Assembly: GCA_019038745.1 (NCBI GenBank)
Contig: JAHOYV010000070.1
Coordinates: 62,001-126,000, forward strand
DNA length: 64,000 bases
Direction of reading: 5' to 3'
Origin: Gemmatimonadales bacterium
GTDB lineage: Bacteria; Krumholzibacteriota; Krumholzibacteriia; LZORAL124-64-63
A model generated the notes under the pieces. It was not told where the DNA came from. It saw only the letters and a list, made by a program, of their open reading frames with translations, and did not search any database. Below, in pieces: positions 1 through 8,731 of this stretch; position 1 is the stretch's first letter, and each line of letters begins with the position of its first letter. The position numbers and the translations under genes are program-made.

Positions 1-67
1 ACCACTTTTTATGGTGTCCCTCGACAGGATTTCTGGATTGTCCCGGCAAAGAGGGTAGAACAATGGT

Positions 68-1045
68 TCAGGAAGGGTCCAAGTTGAAGGCGGTATTAAC
101 CCTCAACCAAGACCAGATGGGGTATTTCCCGATTCTGGCCGATTCATAGGATCCCTTGAAAAGACTGGCCTCAGCTGCTCTGCTGAGGTCAGCCGATGGG
201 CTGCTGACCACTACTGCCTGGTAGACATTGCCGGCAGGGTTCAGCAACAGGTCCATCACCACCTCACCTGTAATCCCTGAATTCAAGGCCCGTTCCGGGT
301 AATCCGGAGGTGGCCCTCCCAGATACCGAGGAGGGTAATCGTACAGCAGCTGATAAAGCTTCAGTATTCGAAAACTCCGCCCACCGGTACACTTGGATTC
401 CCCCTGGGCTACCAGCTCGACAGCTTCCGCGAATCGCCCGGAAGCCCGGGCCACATCCGCCAGAAGAAAGTCGACCCCAGCGTCGTCAGGTCGCTCGGAT
501 GCACACTCCTGCAACAATTCACGGGCCCGCCCCAGCAGTCGTTTCTTGTTACGGGACCAATCCCCCACATCGGCAGCTGGCCCCTCCACCGGCAACAGGG
601 CCGGGTCTCCCTGCCCAGCCATGAGATAGAGTTGACCAAGGGTCAACAACAACAGCGAATGATGAACTCCTTCCTCCAGGCCTATCTCCAGTTCGATCAT
701 ACCGTCGGAACCGGAACCGTGCCGAAAATATTCCGAACAGGTCCCCAGATAGCGCTCTACGATCATTGGGACATCCAGATCCTCGTCACAGCGAGCCAGG
801 CGATGGGGGCGCCAAGGGCCGTCTGGTCCGGGAACCTCCAGAGGCAGGTCAGATTCTGAGGAAGTCCTGTCTCTACCCGATCCTTGAGCACCCCCCGGCC
901 CCCCGGATCCTGCGCACCCGCTCAAAAAACAAGCCATGATCGTCACCACCAGGGCCAATGGGAACAAAACCTTTATTGGGCCTTTCCCTCCTGGATGTTT
1001 TTCCTGTCCAGACCCCATATCGGCCTCCCCTGATATTAATCTCAT
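68..1045 (-). CDS. Lipoprotein with TonB-C-like C-terminal domain
   Basis: A 325-residue predicted lipoprotein. A basic leader and hydrophobic segment end in the lipobox LSGC (Cys44), followed by a Gly/Ser-rich tether. The middle (about 140-235) is helical and TPR-like. The last 75 residues, with YPERA, then ITGEVVMDLLL and NPAGNV, resemble the TonB C-terminal domain, here without an N-terminal TonB transmembrane anchor. The start at 1045 was chosen because its ATG overlaps the TGA of the upstream TPR gene (ATGA) and has AGGAGG just upstream. A second ATG at 1018 behind GGGGAGG is an alternative that keeps the lipobox. It is probably co-translated with the TPR gene and works with it at the envelope; no partner receptor or ExbBD is seen. 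Domain call moderate, lipoprotein call strong. Confidence 0.75.
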   Translation of the reverse strand: MRLISGEADMGSGQEKHPGGKGPIKVLFPLALVVTIMACFLSGCAGSGGPGGAQGSGRDRTSSESDLPLEVPGPDGPWRPHRLARCDEDLDVPMIVERYLGTCSEYFRHGSGSDGMIELEIGLEEGVHHSLLLLTLGQLYLMAGQGDPALLPVEGPAADVGDWSRNKKRLLGRARELLQECASERPDDAGVDFLLADVARASGRFAEAVELVAQGESKCTGGRSFRILKLYQLLYDYPPRYLGGPPPDYPERALNSGITGEVVMDLLLNPAGNVYQAVVVSSPSADLSRAAEASLFKGSYESARIGKYPIWSWLRVNTAFNLDPS

Positions 1046-2136
1046 CGAGCCTCCTGATCTGCCAGTCCGGGTTCCATTTCCAGGACTTTGTTCCATTCCG
1101 TGGTTGCCTCTTCATAACGGCCGAGTTTCGTCAAAAGCACTACCCGGTTGTTTAGATACACAACCTCATCCGGTGCCAGATAAACAGCTCTATCAATTGC
1201 TTCCAGGGCTTCTTGAAAGTGACCCGCCTGAAGCAGGTTCAGGCAGATGGCCCCCCAAAAACCAGGGTTCTCCGCCAGGGTGCGTCCCGTTTCTCCCAGG
1301 TCAGGGAAAAAATTCCCCTCAACCGACAAGCCCCGGGTAAACTCCAGCGAATATTCAAAACTATCCAGCCTTCCCTCGATTTCCACCAGTAAAAAAACCT
1401 CGTCAGGATCCAATTCGGCCAAGGGCACCTTGGACCACAAGGACCATAACAGGGAATCCCTGCCCGCTGTCTGCAACGCTTGAACCAAGGTTCGCCGATG
1501 ACTTCGGTTGGGATCTTCCCGGTATAGGTCCTGCAATATTCTAATGGCCGGTCCCAACTTTCCCGTTTCCATATGAAGCTGCGCCAAAGCCGGCCTGATT
1601 TCCGGGCAGTCTGGACATAATTTCCGGGCAGCCTCCAGGTATATGGCCGCTTCAACATGGTTACCGAACTCCATAAGGATTTGTCCAAACTCCAGGTTCA
1701 CTTCAAAATTTCCAGGGGCCGATTCCACCGCTTGTTGGTATTCCGAAAGCGCCCGACCGCGCCGGCCCAGGGCCATAAGAGCCGCTCCGATATTCCGGTG
1801 TCCCAGCCAGGAGTTGGGATCCCTCCGTACTGTTTTTTCCAGATGGGGCAAGGCTAGTAAAGAGTGGCCATCGCGCATCAAGGCAACACCCAGACGGTCC
1901 TCCAGCTGCCAACCATAAACAGGGTCGTCGCCATAATCATTTAACAGATCCTGGATTCGAACAACCGCCAGCCCAGGTTGATCCGCCGCCAACAAGCTGT
2001 CTACAACGGCTAAGCCCCAGGCGGCCGGCTGGGCTGGTTCTTGATACCGGAGTGGTCCGGCCCCAGCCCGGGCGAAGGCCCCGGATAGTTGGACGGAAAA
2101 TAGGAGAAAAACAAAAATTCTTGCTGGCATTGCCAT
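1042..2136 (-). CDS. Exported tetratricopeptide-repeat protein
   Basis: A 364-residue protein with a Sec-type signal peptide (MPARIFVFLLFSVQLSGAFA, cut near residue 22) followed by consecutive TPR-like helix pairs to the C-terminus, for example LGHRNIGAALMALGRRGRAL and VVYLNNRVVLLTKLGRYEEA. TPRs make protein-protein scaffolds, so a periplasmic scaffold role is likely; no enzyme motif is visible. Its stop overlaps the start of the TonB-C-like lipoprotein by the ATGA arrangement, so the two are translationally coupled. AGGGA lies 8 nt before the first ATG; a second ATG two codons later is possible. Function beyond TPR scaffolding is unknown. Confidence 0.8.
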   Translation of the reverse strand: MAMPARIFVFLLFSVQLSGAFARAGAGPLRYQEPAQPAAWGLAVVDSLLAADQPGLAVVRIQDLLNDYGDDPVYGWQLEDRLGVALMRDGHSLLALPHLEKTVRRDPNSWLGHRNIGAALMALGRRGRALSEYQQAVESAPGNFEVNLEFGQILMEFGNHVEAAIYLEAARKLCPDCPEIRPALAQLHMETGKLGPAIRILQDLYREDPNRSHRRTLVQALQTAGRDSLLWSLWSKVPLAELDPDEVFLLVEIEGRLDSFEYSLEFTRGLSVEGNFFPDLGETGRTLAENPGFWGAICLNLLQAGHFQEALEAIDRAVYLAPDEVVYLNNRVVLLTKLGRYEEATTEWNKVLEMEPGLADQEAR

Positions 2137-2324
2137 AATTTATGTCCCTGAATTACCCGAAAGGAATTACCATTCAAGTTAAGAAGCCATCGTTGGAAGC
2201 GGTCTGAATTTCGTACAGACCCAGTGATGGAATCAAATTGGATCTTACAAAGTTCGAGAAGAAATGCCAAGCCGGAACCCAAATTTCCCCCGGCAGGCCC
2301 CACTCGAAAAACCCCATTCGTAGA

Positions 2325-2373
2325 TTGACGAAATAAGGACCATATGATAAAATTGTCTCTGTTATGACAATTT
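2325..2373 (+). promoter_or_regulatory. Sigma-70-type promoter with overlapping dyad for the glycosidase gene
   Basis: TTGACG (2325-2330), a 17-nt spacer and TAAAAT (2348-2353) form a well-spaced sigma-70-type promoter directed at the glycosidase start at 2398. An 8-bp perfect inverted repeat, AAATTGTC-N8-GACAATTT (2350-2373), covers the end of the -10 box and the expected start of transcription, where a repressor operator would sit. Read by eye; the regulator is unknown. Confidence 0.6.
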
Positions 2374-2397
2374 CATCAAGAATTCCTGGAGACTTCT

Positions 2398-4212
2398 TTG
2401 AGAAACGCCGCCCAAATTTTTCCCTTATCCCTGCAAGTTTTCAGGTGCAAGAAACTGGCCTCCTTCTTGGTGATGGCCATACTTCTTCTCTTAGCGGTGG
2501 GAGACTCCAAAGCCTTTGTTAAGTTCGATTTCGAACAGAAATTCTACGTTCATCCACAGCGTCAGGTTTGGGATTTCAGCCTGATTCGCCCCGACAGCGT
2601 CTACCACATCTTCTACCACAGCATCCTGGAGAGCACCCCTCACGCCGCCCATGCCGATACGATCTGGCACGCCACAAGCGCCGATCTGCGCTGCTGGTCC
2701 GCTCCTTTACCTATCCTGTTTTCCGGGTCAAACACCTGGGATGAAGCGGCGATTTGGGCTCCTGACATCTTTCGGGACGATGCCGGAGGGCGTTGGATTC
2801 TGGCTTACACCGGGTGCGATGCGCAAATGAACCAGAGAACCCTGATGGCCGAATCCAACGACCTGGAGACATGGCAAAGTTTTCCCGAAAATCCGGTCCT
2901 GGAGCCCGATCCAGCAAACTACGTGTGGGATCCCAACGAATGGTGGAGCGATTTCCGGGATCCGTTCGTCTATCGCCAGGACGAGCAGTGGCATATTCTG
3001 ATAACTGCCAAACAGTGGTTAGGCGTCAATTCTGGTATCTTGTACCATGGAGTTTCCGACAATCTCCTGGACTGGACTGACGAGGGCTTTTTTTTCGCCA
3101 ACGACGGGGACGATCCCTGGCGCGTTCTTGAGAGTCCCCAATATTTCGTCCGCGGGAGCACCCATCATCTCATGTTCGGGGAATACGACACCCGTGGGAT
3201 CAGTTTGGTGTCCGGCCCCTCTCCTGATGTCTGGACAATGGCCGACCGAGTAATCCTTGACTATGGGTACGCCCCGGAAGTGGACCAATTCGACTCGGGA
3301 ATCGATGTCTTTTCCAGGATCACACCCTTCCAGAATCCCCAACAGGAAAATCTGTCCTACGTGGCCCGCTTCGACACTTTACTGACCAATGCAGAAGGAG
3401 GAGATCCCCTCGTATACAAAGCCCATCCCCTGGAGGAGGATTGGGCAATCTGGACGGGGCTCTCCAATCTGGCCAACCCCACCTTCGGAGATAATCCAGC
3501 CTATCGGGGAGACGAGCCCTGCGGTCTGGTCGGCCATGGGTTTTACGGCAGTCAGGAATATTATCAAGGTCCCCTGTCCGGTCGCGGTTCCCCGGGCACT
3601 CGCCTGGGCGATGGAGTCACCGGGACCCTGACCAGCTACCCCTTTGTAATCACCGGCAATCGCATGGACCTCCTGGTTGGAGGCGGCCACTATCCTGAGA
3701 CCTGTTATGTAGCTTTGGTAAGTAGCCTTGATTCGACCATCCTTTTCAGTGAAACCGGCACCGACCAGGAACTGATGACCCCGCGCCAATGGGATCTAAG
3801 ACCCTACCAGGGCCAAACCGCCTACATCACCATCGTGGACGCTGAAAACGGGCCCTTTGGGCACATCAACGTGGACGAGATCGAGGAAACGTGGTTCGAC
3901 TATTCCGGAACCGGGACCCCTTCTCCCACCGTTCCCCTGCTCAACCATAGCGTCAGTCCCAACCCCTTCAATCCGATGACGAGGATCCGCTTCTTTTTGC
4001 CAGAACCCGGCTCCCTTTCGGTCAGGATCCAGGACATTCGGGGTCGCTTGGTCTGGGAAAGCGGACTTCTGTCCTGTGAAGCTGGGGAAAATTCAGTGAC
4101 TTGGACCGGCCTTGATCAAAAGGGCGGCGAGGCTTCCTCGGGAACCTACATCTATTCAATCCAGACCCACGGGGCTTCTGCCGGAAGCGGGAAAATCACT
4201 CTCCTCAGATAG
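2398..4212 (+). CDS. Secreted GH32/GH43-like glycoside hydrolase with FlgD-type Ig tail
   Basis: A 604-residue exported protein. The start is TTG at 2398 with GGAG upstream; an ATG at codon 26 is the alternative. A signal peptide with the core LVMAILLLLAVGDSKA is followed by a five-bladed-propeller-like catalytic region (about 45-330). It shows an Asp near the first blade (VWDFSLI), SDFRDPFV near 184, which matches the RDP motif of GH32/GH43-clan enzymes, and VLESPQYF near 244 as the candidate acid/base Glu. A beta-sandwich region follows, and the last 85 residues (from PNPFNP, about 521) are a FlgD-like Ig domain ending GTYIYSIQT, typical of secreted FCB-group proteins. Likely hydrolysis of fructan, arabinan or a related glycan outside the cell; the substrate cannot be read. 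No sugar-uptake genes are adjacent. Confidence 0.75.
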   Translation: MRNAAQIFPLSLQVFRCKKLASFLVMAILLLLAVGDSKAFVKFDFEQKFYVHPQRQVWDFSLIRPDSVYHIFYHSILESTPHAAHADTIWHATSADLRCWSAPLPILFSGSNTWDEAAIWAPDIFRDDAGGRWILAYTGCDAQMNQRTLMAESNDLETWQSFPENPVLEPDPANYVWDPNEWWSDFRDPFVYRQDEQWHILITAKQWLGVNSGILYHGVSDNLLDWTDEGFFFANDGDDPWRVLESPQYFVRGSTHHLMFGEYDTRGISLVSGPSPDVWTMADRVILDYGYAPEVDQFDSGIDVFSRITPFQNPQQENLSYVARFDTLLTNAEGGDPLVYKAHPLEEDWAIWTGLSNLANPTFGDNPAYRGDEPCGLVGHGFYGSQEYYQGPLSGRGSPGTRLGDGVTGTLTSYPFVITGNRMDLLVGGGHYPETCYVALVSSLDSTILFSETGTDQELMTPRQWDLRPYQGQTAYITIVDAENGPFGHINVDEIEETWFDYSGTGTPSPTVPLLNHSVSPNPFNPMTRIRFFLPEPGSLSVRIQDIRGRLVWESGLLSCEAGENSVTWTGLDQKGGEASSGTYIYSIQTHGASAGSGKITLLR

Positions 4213-4263
4213 TTCAAGCAGGATTTTCCGGGTGAGGACAAATTTCATCCTTAAATAGGTGGG

Positions 4264-6033
4264 ATGATTGCCGAACTTTACTGCATGGTTACTTCATCGA
4301 AATACTTCATTGCAGATCTGGTTGAAGAAATGGGAAGCCTGAATGCCGTGGCCTCCCAGATCGTAGCTTTTACCTTGGACCCCGAATGCGATCTTGACAA
4401 GCTGACACGATTAATCATGAGCGACAATGTCATGTCCATGCGCTTCCTGGCCCTGGCCAACAGTGTGGCAGTTTCCCGGGGCAAAGAAGTCAGGGACCTG
4501 AGGGAATGCCTTATTCGGCTCGGACTGGAGCGCGTCCGCAATGTTGCGCTTCTTATGGGCATGCACGATATGGCTCCCAGCAATGAAAACTCCGCCAACC
4601 TGGACATGAACGAGTTTTGGAAACACAGCCTGGCCACTGCTTGTTGCGCCCAAAAGTTGTCAACTCTAAAAAACGGCCCCAATCCGGAAGATGCCTGGAT
4701 GGTCGGAATCCTCCATGGGATCGGAATCATAGCCCTCTCCCAACAAGTTCCCGAGGATTTCCAAAACGCTCTTCTGCGGGCCCGGGCCCTTAAAATCCCC
4801 CTGGCTGAGGCGGAGATGACGATCCTCGAGTTCCACCACGGGGAATTGGGCGGTCGCATCCTCAACCGGTGGAAACTACCTCGAATCTTCAGTGAGTCGG
4901 TTGAATTCCATCCGGAGAATTTCGAAAAACAAGAGATCTCCCAGGAATCCTTCGCCATGACCAATTTGCTTCTGGATTCCATTGAGTTGGTTCGGGCCTT
5001 CGGTTTCGGAGACAGTGGAGATGGGATACCGGCCCGGCCCCTGGAACAGGTAATAGAGGATATCGGGCTTGAAGAGACCGTGGCCAATGAACTGGCAATC
5101 CAGGTGGAACAGGAAGTCCGTGAGATATCAAACATGCTTGGGCTGGATCTTCCCCTAAGCCCGGCCCCAGGCCCCCTGGACGCCTCGCCCAGAAAAGCCG
5201 CCCGCCTGGCCCTGGAAGGGGTTGAGGACTCCCTGGCTCGAGAGGAACTCGAAGAGCAGTTGGACATGGCCCGGGAAATCCAACGCCGTCTACTTCCCAA
5301 AGGAACTCCTGACATTCCCGGGTTCAGCTTGTCCGCCGTAAACCATCCCTGCCATCATATCAGTGGAGACTACTTCGACTTCATCAACGTCCAGGGAGGA
5401 GCTACTGGAGTTGTTATTGCTGATGTCTCAGGAAAGGGGATGCCCGCCTCTCTGCTGGCAAGCAACGTCCAGGCCAGCCTGCGAGCCCTGGGGCAAGTCT
5501 TCCCGGATCCTGGAGAGCTTCTGGTCCACGTAAACACTGCTCTTTTCGCGAGTACCGATCCGGAACACTTCGCCACCCTCTTTCTGGCCATCATGGATCC
5601 CGACGGCTCCGGTTTCAGGTATGCCAGTGCGGGCCACAACCCGCCCCTTTTGTTACGGTCCGATGGTGTGGTCGAGTGGCTCAACCCCGCCGGAACACCC
5701 CTGGGCATGTTCGAAGAAATGGTCTACCCCGTAACCCGAGTGGCCATGGCGCCGGGCGACCTCCTGGTGGCCTACACCGACGGCGTAACCGAAGCGATGG
5801 ACTCCAGGGAAAGGGAGTTCACCGAAGCAGGCCTGGAGCAATCCATCCGACGCAACCGGGGGCAGGACTGCGAATCCATTCTGTCCGGGGTGATCAAGGA
5901 TGTCACCCTGCACGTCAAACAAGGGGAAAATGAAGATTTGGATATATCACCCCACCCAGAAAACTCCCCGGCTTCCCCGCTTGAAGGCATGTCCGACGAC
6001 CTAACTCTTCTGGTGATCAGAAAAGAATCCTGA
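4264..6033 (+). CDS. HDOD domain fused to SpoIIE/RsbU-type PP2C phosphatase
   Basis: A 589-residue soluble signalling protein. Residues about 15-215 are an HDOD domain (cyclic-nucleotide/HD-like output fold), for example DNVMSMRFLALANS and HSLATACCAQKL. A helical linker (IQRRLLPKG) leads to a SpoIIE/RsbU-type PP2C phosphatase (about 345-586) with GDYFDFI near 368, VIADVSGKGMPASLLASN near 387, SAGHNPPLLL and the terminal SDDLTLLVI. PP2Cs of this type dephosphorylate anti-anti-sigma (STAS) proteins in partner switching. No RsbV or RsbW homologue is in the window. The gene lies 51 nt behind the glycosidase on the same strand and could be co-transcribed. The SD-like AGGTGG sits unusually close to the ATG; no better start exists in frame. 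Confidence 0.85.
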   Translation: MIAELYCMVTSSKYFIADLVEEMGSLNAVASQIVAFTLDPECDLDKLTRLIMSDNVMSMRFLALANSVAVSRGKEVRDLRECLIRLGLERVRNVALLMGMHDMAPSNENSANLDMNEFWKHSLATACCAQKLSTLKNGPNPEDAWMVGILHGIGIIALSQQVPEDFQNALLRARALKIPLAEAEMTILEFHHGELGGRILNRWKLPRIFSESVEFHPENFEKQEISQESFAMTNLLLDSIELVRAFGFGDSGDGIPARPLEQVIEDIGLEETVANELAIQVEQEVREISNMLGLDLPLSPAPGPLDASPRKAARLALEGVEDSLAREELEEQLDMAREIQRRLLPKGTPDIPGFSLSAVNHPCHHISGDYFDFINVQGGATGVVIADVSGKGMPASLLASNVQASLRALGQVFPDPGELLVHVNTALFASTDPEHFATLFLAIMDPDGSGFRYASAGHNPPLLLRSDGVVEWLNPAGTPLGMFEEMVYPVTRVAMAPGDLLVAYTDGVTEAMDSREREFTEAGLEQSIRRNRGQDCESILSGVIKDVTLHVKQGENEDLDISPHPENSPASPLEGMSDDLTLLVIRKES

Positions 6034-6208
6034 CCGCAGGTTTCCTTTCTGTTTTGCAGGTGATTTTTTCCATCAGGGGTGTAGGAATGCCAGATGGACT
6101 GTGCTATGATTTCCAGCAAATAGGCACAAGGTCAGGAAAAACAGCACTCCGGTTTATCATCCTGCTTCTGTGCCAACGACCCAATCCTCTTGAGAACAGG
6201 AACCGATA

Positions 6209-7354
6209 ATGACCAGCGACCAGAACGAAAATCCGAAGCCCGGACCGGAGAATGATGATTTGAATCCCGACAATGAAGAATCCAGTACGGAGTTTGCCGA
6301 CCTTCTGGCCTCCTCCACGGCTGCGGAACCTGCCGCCGCCAAACCCGGGGACAAGGTTACCGGCACGATCATCCAGATCGGCGATCACGACTCCTTTGTG
6401 GATTGCGGATTGCGCAACGAATTGCCCATATCCACTGCCGATTTGAAGAACGCCGAGGGTGAGCTGGAATTCCAGGTCGGGCAGGAGATCACCGCCCACG
6501 TTCAGAAGAGTCCCGACGGTTTGAAGCTGGCTCTGGCCATCAACCTGCGTCAGGCAGGGCACGAGGCCTTGACCCAAGCCTACGAATCCGGTGCACCCGT
6601 CGAGGGCAAAGTTGGTGAGACCAACAAGGGAGGATTTTCCGTTGACTTGGGTGGAGTGAGGGCCTTCTGCCCCTATAGCCAGATTGATGTGCAACGAATC
6701 GATGACCCAAGCCAGTTCGTCGGGCGCACTTTCCAATTCAAGATCCTCGAACTTTCCGAGGATGGGCGCAACGTGGTCGTTTCCCGCAGAGCCCTGGTCG
6801 AGGTAGCTCGCAAGGAACAGGCCGCCACTACCCGGGCATCGATCCAGCTGGGCGACGTCATGGATGGTATGGTGACCCGTTTGGTTCCCTTTGGCGCCTT
6901 CGTCGACGTAGGCGGGATCGAGGGGCTGGTCCACATCTCCCAGATTTCACACCAGCGCGTCAACGACCCGGCCGATGTGCTGAAGGAAGGCCAGGAAATC
7001 CAGGTCAAAGTCCTGGAGGTACAGAATTTGGGACAGGGCCGCTCCGAACGAATCAGCCTCTCGTTGAAGGCACTGGCCCAGGATCCCTGGCCCGCCACGG
7101 CGACGAGCCTGAGTCCGGGAAATGATGTACAGGGCAAGGTGACCCGCCTGGTGGATTTTGGAGTCTTCGTGGAGCTGTTACCCGGTGTGGAGGGATTAAT
7201 CCACATTTCGGAGTTGGCCAACCGGAGGGTTATCCATCCGCGAGAGGTCCTGAATGAGGGCGAGACGGTAACGGTTAAGGTCCTGGATGTGGATCTGAAT
7301 CGGCGCCGGATTTCGCTTTCCCTGAGGCAATCTTCCGAATACGACGAGGATTAG
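6209..7354 (+). CDS. Four-domain S1 RNA-binding protein (ribosomal S1-like)
   Basis: A 381-residue cytoplasmic protein with an acidic N-terminus and four consecutive S1 (OB-fold) domains starting at about 48, 130, 212 and 302. The two C-terminal repeats are the best conserved: VTRLVPFGAFVDV with GLVHISQIS, and VTRLVDFGVFVEL with GLIHISELA. Bacterial S1 binds mRNA on the 30S subunit; the E. coli protein has six domains, so this is a short S1 or a paralogue. AGGA precedes the ATG by 8 nt. It is followed by convergent nadA. If it is the only S1 in the genome it should be essential; the window cannot show that. Confidence 0.85.
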   Translation: MTSDQNENPKPGPENDDLNPDNEESSTEFADLLASSTAAEPAAAKPGDKVTGTIIQIGDHDSFVDCGLRNELPISTADLKNAEGELEFQVGQEITAHVQKSPDGLKLALAINLRQAGHEALTQAYESGAPVEGKVGETNKGGFSVDLGGVRAFCPYSQIDVQRIDDPSQFVGRTFQFKILELSEDGRNVVVSRRALVEVARKEQAATTRASIQLGDVMDGMVTRLVPFGAFVDVGGIEGLVHISQISHQRVNDPADVLKEGQEIQVKVLEVQNLGQGRSERISLSLKALAQDPWPATATSLSPGNDVQGKVTRLVDFGVFVELLPGVEGLIHISELANRRVIHPREVLNEGETVTVKVLDVDLNRRRISLSLRQSSEYDED

Positions 7355-7362
7355 GTGCCGGG

Positions 7363-7391
7363 TAGGGTGAGGCGTCGCAGACTCCACCCTA
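7363..7391. terminator. Possible hairpin between convergent S1 gene and nadA
   Basis: TAGGGTG (7363-7369) and CACCCTA (7385-7391) form a 7-bp stem with a 15-nt loop, between the stops of the two convergent genes. There is no U-run, so this is only a weak candidate for shared termination. Confidence 0.25.
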
Positions 7392-7428
7392 TAGACACTC
7401 CCGGACGGCCGTCGCCTGAATGGTCAGC

Positions 7429-8388
7429 TCAGCTGCTCAATTCCAACATACGCAGTATGGGAGCCAAGGCCTTTTTCGAAAGCTCGGGATCCACCTGTAT
7501 TTCCGGCGTCCGATCCCGCATGCAAAGATATAATTTCTCCAATGTATTCTTTCTCATGTAGGGACACTCATTACAGTTACAGGTTTCGTCCAGCCCTGGA
7601 GCCGGGATTAGATTCTTCCCCGGGTTCTCCTTCTGCATCTGGTGCAGAATTCCCGGCTCGGTCACCACAATGATCTCCCGTGCCTCGTTCTCCCTGGCGA
7701 AAGCCAGAATGCTGGAAGTGCTGCCGACATGATCGGCATGCTGCAAAACCCGCTCGGGACATTCCGGATGCGCGGCCACCACCGCACCAGGATGAGCCAC
7801 CCTCAGTTCCACAATTCGGTCCTCGCTGAAAGCCTCATGTACCTCACACGACCCGGGCCAAAGAGCCATTTCCCGGCCCAACTTTTGCGAAACCCAGGCC
7901 CCCAAATAGCGGTCAGGAGCAAACACCAGGGGCTGGTCGGAGGGAAAGGAATCGACCATCTTCATGGCGTTGCTGCTGGTACAGATCAAATCACTCATGG
8001 CCTTGGTGGTAGCCGAGCAATTGATGTAACTGATCACCTTGTGTCCCGGGTACTTTGTCAGGAACTCGGCGAATTCCGCGGGAGGACACCCGTCAGCCAG
8101 ACTGCACCCAGCATCCATGTCCGGCAGGAGGACCTGTTTGTCCGGGTTAAGGATCTTGGCAGTCTCGGCCATGAAGTGGACCCCGGCGAAGACGATGACT
8201 TCCGCTTCGGCCTCGGCGGCCCGTTGGCTCAGGGCCAAACTATCGCCGACAAAATCGGCGATATCCTGTATTGCCGGCTCCTGGTAATAGTGTGCCAGAA
8301 TGACCGCATTCAGATCCCGCCGCAAACGGTTTATCTCTTCCACAAACCCCGGTCCGGCACTCAAATCCTTGTTTATGTTTCGGCTCAT
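7429..8388 (-). CDS. nadA: Quinolinate synthase A
   Basis: NadA condenses iminoaspartate with dihydroxyacetone phosphate to quinolinate in de novo NAD synthesis, using a 4Fe-4S cluster. The 319-residue protein shows the triplicated NadA fold motifs [35 protein letters not shown] and [13 protein letters not shown]. The expected cluster cysteines are present in [16 protein letters not shown] and CNECPYM. ATG at 8388 was chosen because AAGGAG lies 8 nt upstream; a TTG two codons earlier is too close to that site. NadB and NadC are not in the window. A firm call. Confidence 0.95.
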   Translation of the reverse strand: MSRNINKDLSAGPGFVEEINRLRRDLNAVILAHYYQEPAIQDIADFVGDSLALSQRAAEAEAEVIVFAGVHFMAETAKILNPDKQVLLPDMDAGCSLADGCPPAEFAEFLTKYPGHKVISYINCSATTKAMSDLICTSSNAMKMVDSFPSDQPLVFAPDRYLGAWVSQKLGREMALWPGSCEVHEAFSEDRIVELRVAHPGAVVAAHPECPERVLQHADHVGSTSSILAFARENEAREIIVVTEPGILHQMQKENPGKNLIPAPGLDETCNCNECPYMRKNTLEKLYLCMRDRTPEIQVDPELSKKALAPILRMLELSS

Positions 8389-8394
8389 TGCCAA

Positions 8395-8731
8395 AGCTCC
8401 TTTTGATCCGGTTCAAGATCGGGTCAGGGGGCCGACCCAAGTCGGACAACGCCCTTCTTTCGATCACCCTGAGAACGAAAAAACGGTTTGACAGGGTTCA
8501 CACAAACTGTAATTTCAACACAGTTCGCCCGAACTGCAAGGTTGCAATTGATAGATCCGTTGATGGGGTATGGACTTTCTCCTCTTTAATGCTTAATATT
8601 CATGGGTCAGGGAAATGGATTGCACCTGCTGACGGGCATGGGAATTTGGAGAAGGCTTCCGTTTTAATTTCTGCAGGAATTGTGGTATTCCTGTACTTTC
8701 CCCCCAGATTGAACGCGAGGAATTTGCTGGT
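8395..8731. other. Divergent intergenic region with promoter/dyad elements
   Basis: About 340 nt between divergent nadA and the propeller lipoprotein gene. No ORF in it looks coding. It contains a promoter candidate and a palindrome around 8488-8536, described separately. The right half, 8560-8730, is AT-richer than the neighbouring genes and shows no RNA family that I recognise. Confidence 0.5.
8488..8536 (+). promoter_or_regulatory. Promoter candidate with downstream palindrome
   Basis: TTGACA (8488-8493), a 16-nt spacer and TAATTT (8510-8515) suggest a plus-strand promoter about 220 nt before the lipoprotein gene. Immediately downstream lies a perfect palindrome CAGTTCG-CC-CGAACTG (8521-8536). 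A second dyad, AACTGT (8505-8510) with ACAGTT (8520-8525), overlaps the -10 box. Operator-like, but unproven. Confidence 0.4.
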
